64,000 nucleotides of DNA from CBDDKZ01 sp965230415. Its GTDB lineage: Bacteria > Bacteroidota > Bacteroidia > Cytophagales > JAAEPT01. Location: positions 4,836,001-4,900,000 of the forward strand of contig CBDDKZ010000005.1 of NCBI GenBank assembly GCA_965230415.1, read 5' to 3'. Below the pieces are notes generated by a model that ran no database searches, had not been told where the DNA came from, and saw only the letters and a list, made by a program, of their open reading frames with translations. Shown here piece after piece: positions 61,014 through 64,000 of this stretch. Both the position numbers and the translations under genes were made by a program. Each line of letters starts with the position of its first letter. The stretch's first letter is position 1.

Positions 61014-62204
61014 ATGAGAGTTATTAGAAAACTAATTTCAAAAAACAATTATTGGATTATCCCTTCACTTATATTTACTTTTTTATACAGTTGCCAGTCG
61101 ACTGTGAGTAAAGCAGAACAGCAGCATCTAACGAAACAATCAAATTCCTCTACAATACAAGCTAATAAACAAATAAAATTAGCCCTACTGTTGGATACAA
61201 GTAGTAGTATGAATGGTTTAATTAATCAGGCGAAATCCCAGTTATGGGAAATTGTGAATGAACTTTCTGCCGCTAAATGCGAAGGACAAACACCCGTATT
61301 ACAGATTGCTTTATATGAATATGGTAATGACGGCTTGTCTGAAAACACCGGTTACATAAGACAGGTCTCGGAATTAACAACTGACCTGGACGTATTATCA
61401 GAAAAACTTTTTTCATTAACCACTAATGGTGGAAGTGAGTATTGTGGCATGGTTATAGGTAAAGCCATTAAAGATATCGATTGGAGTGACCCGGAAAACG
61501 AACACCTGAAAATGATTTTTATCGCTGGAAATGAAGCATTTACTCAAGGACCGGTAGCATACGAATCAGTATGTACTGACGCAAAAGAAAAAGACATATT
61601 TATTAATACCATTTTCTGTGGCAACTTTAACGAAGGTGTTAACACATTCTGGAAAAGAGGAGCTACGCTTACAAATGGCGAATATATGAGTATAGATCAT
61701 AATCAGGTGACTCATTATGTGGCAACACCTTATGATAACAAAATCGATCAATTAAATAACCAACTGAATGATACTTATATACCTTACGGAAATAAGGGCA
61801 GAATGAAAAAAGAACAACAAAACCTGCAAGACAATAATGCTTCTTCAATGGGTAAATCAGTAAAGATCAGCCGCGCCATTTCCAAAAGCAAGCATGTTTA
61901 CAAAAACGATTCCTGGGATCTTGTTGATGCCAACAAATCGGGTACGGTAGCACTTGAAGAGCTCGACGAGGAAGAATTGCCGGCAGAAATGCAAAAAATG
62001 AATACAGAAGAACGAAAAGACTTTGTGAGCAAAAAATCTGCTGATCGTAAGCGCATTCAACAGCAGATAACCGACCTAAGTAAAAAGAGAAGTTCATATA
62101 TCGCAGATAATCAGAAGAAAAACGCTGAAAACTCTTTGAATGATGCCATGCTAAAATCTATTCAAAAGCAGGCTAAATCTAAAAACTACCAAATCACGAA
62201 ATAA
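61014..62204 (+). CDS. von Willebrand factor A domain lipoprotein
   Basis: A 396-residue protein. The lipobox is FLYSC (about Cys27-30). The vWA domain (about 50-240) has the MIDAS motif DTSSSM, with LFSLTTNGGSEYCG and FIAGNEAF nearby. A C-terminal helical part (about 320-396; KDFVSKKSADRKRIQQQITDL) resembles other Bacteroidota vWA lipoproteins. It also contains DANKSGTVALEE, which matches an EF-hand spacing but probably belongs to the family's own helix. An ATG at 60981 would add 11 residues; 61014 gives a better signal peptide. Binding partner unknown. Confidence 0.85.
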   Translation: MRVIRKLISKNNYWIIPSLIFTFLYSCQSTVSKAEQQHLTKQSNSSTIQANKQIKLALLLDTSSSMNGLINQAKSQLWEIVNELSAAKCEGQTPVLQIALYEYGNDGLSENTGYIRQVSELTTDLDVLSEKLFSLTTNGGSEYCGMVIGKAIKDIDWSDPENEHLKMIFIAGNEAFTQGPVAYESVCTDAKEKDIFINTIFCGNFNEGVNTFWKRGATLTNGEYMSIDHNQVTHYVATPYDNKIDQLNNQLNDTYIPYGNKGRMKKEQQNLQDNNASSMGKSVKISRAISKSKHVYKNDSWDLVDANKSGTVALEELDEEELPAEMQKMNTEERKDFVSKKSADRKRIQQQITDLSKKRSSYIADNQKKNAENSLNDAMLKSIQKQAKSKNYQITK

Positions 62205-62225
62205 CCCGGGATCACCAATCAGCAT

Positions 62226-62255
62226 AAAAAAGTCACTATTATTAGTGGCTTTTTT
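62226..62255 (+). terminator. Bidirectional rho-independent terminator
   Basis: AGTCACTA (62231-62238) pairs with TAGTGGCT (62243-62250), with one G-T wobble and a 4-nt loop, flanked by A5 and T5. It serves the vWA gene and, on the minus strand, the end of the small membrane gene at 62254. Confidence 0.85.
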
Positions 62256-62643
62256 ATTGATCTCTATTTTCAAATTCAGGTTCATCCACCGCACCAAATT
62301 CATCGAATTTAAGTAAGTCTGGTTTCTTTTGATATTTTCGATAGATCATATTCGCTATGATCGCCGCAATTATATAAAAAAGTAGGGCAAGGATATACTC
62401 ACCGGGTTTTTCAACAATAAACCATATATCAAACAGAAATACCTGGGATAGAATTCCGATAATTACGCCAAATACAATTTGACCAAAAAATCCTATTCCA
62501 GCGTAAATTGCAACGCCAGTCCAACCCCATTTTTTGCGAGGGTACCCTTTTTTATCTGCAAGTTTTGCAAATTTATTATAGAAGTAATAGCTAATGGCAA
62601 GTAATAGAAGCATAACGTTGTAAAAAAAAGCAAAGCCATGCAT
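62254..62643 (-). CDS. Small membrane protein, unknown
   Basis: A 129-residue inner-membrane protein with about three helices and a basic loop (LADKKGYPRKKWGWTG). The cytoplasmic C-terminus is acidic (FDEFGAVDEPEFENRDQ). No family recognised. A GTG at 62649 is possible; ATG at 62643 was chosen. It ends 23 bp before the GH26-like gene on the same strand. Confidence 0.7.
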   Translation of the reverse strand: MHGFAFFYNVMLLLLAISYYFYNKFAKLADKKGYPRKKWGWTGVAIYAGIGFFGQIVFGVIIGILSQVFLFDIWFIVEKPGEYILALLFYIIAAIIANMIYRKYQKKPDLLKFDEFGAVDEPEFENRDQ

Positions 62644-62665
62644 TCGCACGGCTTTGTATTAATGT

Positions 62666-63838
62666 TTATTTATAACCCAATTGTTCAAATAATTGATCGG
62701 AAGATTGTAGCCAGTTTTCTTTGCTTGTTTCTTCGATCCATTTTCCTTTAACGAATTCATCATTCTCAACACGGGTATCTCCCCAATATCCCTGGTCGTA
62801 TGGAGGACCCCATAATCCCTGAGCATCCCAGTTCACGTTAATATAAGCTACGGCTCTTACTACATCCTTATTCTTCTTGATATAATCAAAGTAAGGAACA
62901 AACCATTCATTCCATATTTCCTCTCCTGATTTTGGCTTAGACCCCTCTCCCGGTTTGCCATCTAACATGGTATTAATGAATCTTTGCGTATGATTTTTAG
63001 TATCATAGCTCTGACAAGCAGCTTCTGCCACCATAACAGGTTTATTACGTTCACGTGCCAAATTAATTACCTCATCGGTCAATTTAATCTGCATTTCGTT
63101 GTTTAAGAACCAAGAATAAGCCATCCAGTCCACGTATTCGTCACCAGGGTACCAATCAAGTATATTCTCGTGTTTTGCTTCTAAGATATCATCGATGGGA
63201 GAAGTACAAGCCTGCCAAACATAAGCGCAATTTTCTACTTCCATTTCACGAAACATATCAACGATACGTATATAAGATTTTTTGTATAATTCTGGATCGT
63301 AATGATTCCACATACCATCAAACTCATAACCTATTCTTAAAAAAACAGGACGCTGAGAAGCTTTAATCCATTCTCCTAAAGCTTTAATGGTTGAATCTTG
63401 CAAACCTCCTGCGATGGCCTCAAGCTGATCTACCAGGTAAAGACCTATCGCTAATGTGGTTTTTTTGTAGTGTTGGTTATCAACAATACAGGTACCACAT
63501 ACATTTCCAGAGCCATAGTTCACTTTTTCAGCCAAACCGTACAGTGTAGGAAAGCTTGTATAAGTAGTGATTCCCCCCGGAACTGTTTTTATATGCTCAA
63601 AATAGCCATCGTTATCGGGTGCTTCAAAACCACCTACAGCACCTAAATCCTGACCCAGAATCAAAAGTTGTTTGCCTTCTGGCGGTAAAAATTTAATAGT
63701 GGATGCTTCTTTTTCTTCATGGACAACCTCCGCTTCTTCAGTAGGAGTTGCTGCCTCATTTTGTTTGGTTGGTGCCTCACTACAAGCGTATGTGAACAAC
63801 ATTGACATGATAGTTAGGCCTAAGAATGAACGTTTCAT
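62666..63838 (-). CDS. GH26-like lipoprotein mannanase
   Basis: A 390-residue protein. The lipobox is FTYAC (Cys19), then an acidic linker. Residues about 55-385 are a GH26-like (alpha/beta)8 domain with LLILGQDLGAVGG, PVFLRIGYEFD (likely acid/base Glu172) and MVAEAACQS (likely nucleophile Glu272). It is a paralogue of the T9SS enzyme at 36271: WYPGDEYVDW, VENCAYVWQA and PGGITTYTS match it closely. This one lacks PKD, CBM and sorting domains and is membrane-anchored instead, so the pair may act on mannan in two compartments. Confidence 0.9.
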   Translation of the reverse strand: MKRSFLGLTIMSMLFTYACSEAPTKQNEAATPTEEAEVVHEEKEASTIKFLPPEGKQLLILGQDLGAVGGFEAPDNDGYFEHIKTVPGGITTYTSFPTLYGLAEKVNYGSGNVCGTCIVDNQHYKKTTLAIGLYLVDQLEAIAGGLQDSTIKALGEWIKASQRPVFLRIGYEFDGMWNHYDPELYKKSYIRIVDMFREMEVENCAYVWQACTSPIDDILEAKHENILDWYPGDEYVDWMAYSWFLNNEMQIKLTDEVINLARERNKPVMVAEAACQSYDTKNHTQRFINTMLDGKPGEGSKPKSGEEIWNEWFVPYFDYIKKNKDVVRAVAYINVNWDAQGLWGPPYDQGYWGDTRVENDEFVKGKWIEETSKENWLQSSDQLFEQLGYK

Positions 63839-63934
63839 AAAATGTAATTATTGGTATTAAGTGAAAGTTTGAAAATACAGCAAATATTTATATAAACAAA
63901 ACAATTGATTAGATACGAAAATAGCCGGAAATAC

Positions 63935-64000
63935 TTAATATGGCTCATTTAACAGCATTCCGAATACCTCAAAATACACCTTATCATTATCCCAAATGAA
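63935..64000 (-). CDS. Possible C-terminal end of a gene cut by the window edge
   Basis: The minus strand reads in frame from the edge as FIWDNDKVYFEVFGMLLNEPY then a TAA stop. The composition looks like real protein, but with only 21 residues visible the gene cannot be identified. It is on the same strand as and upstream of the GH26-like gene. Confidence 0.3.
   Translation of the reverse strand, partial: FIWDNDKVYFEVFGMLLNEPY

Noticed and set aside
61900..61970. An EF-hand calcium site (DANKSGTVALEE) in the vWA lipoprotein
   Set aside because: Only one isolated loop, no flanking EF-hand helices, and it falls in the family's usual C-terminal helical segment.
1..64000. CRISPR arrays, tRNA or rRNA genes, insertion sequences, prophage
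   Set aside because: No regularly spaced short repeats, cloverleaf-like sequences, transposase or integrase motifs were found by reading.

Overview
The window looks like a chromosomal segment of a low-GC Bacteroidota, probably a marine or environmental flavobacterium or cytophaga. The evidence is: type IX secretion (T9SS) C-terminal sorting domains of both type A and type B; a giant SprB-like adhesin followed by a PorP/SprF-family protein; SPII lipoproteins; LytTR regulators; and promoters resembling the Bacteroidota TAnnTTTG -7 box. I saw no tRNA, rRNA, insertion sequence, integrase or CRISPR array. The family assignments below come from motifs read by eye; no database search was run.

Layout. 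1-2.3 kb: start of lgt, then dapD (both minus) and a divergent glycosyltransferase. 2.4-6.9 kb: a tight TroABCD-like metal-uptake operon with a DtxR/MntR-type regulator (a palindrome overlaps its promoter), a His3Asp-type binding lipoprotein, an ATPase and two permeases; the first permease carries a second DtxR-like module at its C-terminus. 7-11.3 kb: three surface or secreted proteins, including a 747-residue T9SS cargo of unknown fold. 11.4-14.6 kb: leuC-leuD-leuB with an inverted repeat at the promoter. 14.7-20.1 kb (minus): a signalling cluster with a sigma-54 activator, a soluble hybrid histidine kinase with HPt domain, a single-domain receiver, a degenerate membrane-anchored receiver and a 48-residue membrane microprotein. 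20.4-24.5 kb: a ribbon-helix-helix protein with phased direct repeats upstream, a HAD phosphatase, MsrA, and an ECF sigma/anti-sigma pair. 24.7-29.9 kb: an ankyrin lipoprotein, a large protein that looks like an inactivated chymotrypsin-fold protease with an unknown membrane-anchored partner, and TruA. 30-41.8 kb: a HEPN/Swt1-like protein, a T9SS cargo, two SRPBCC proteins, a TPR-LytTR regulator, an MmcQ/YjbR protein, a GH26-like mannanase with PKD and CBM6-like domains, an LRR protein, cytochrome c, a TerB protein and a Kazal lipoprotein. 42.1-53.8 kb: an operon of the 3066-residue adhesin with about 24 cysteine-paired repeats, SprF, and a TPR/PD40 protein. 53.8-64 kb: a CDGSH protein, small membrane proteins, a thioesterase, a LytS/LytR-type system, a vWA lipoprotein and a second GH26-like enzyme (lipoprotein).

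How they work together. The metal operon reads as a self-contained, autoregulated uptake module. The adhesin, SprF and TPR/PD40 genes abut and should form one surface-adhesion unit. The two GH26-like enzymes are paralogues sent to the surface by different routes. The most unusual items are the permease-DtxR fusion, the membrane pseudo-receiver with its microprotein, the pseudoprotease pair, and the HEPN-like protein in which Lys replaces the motif Arg.
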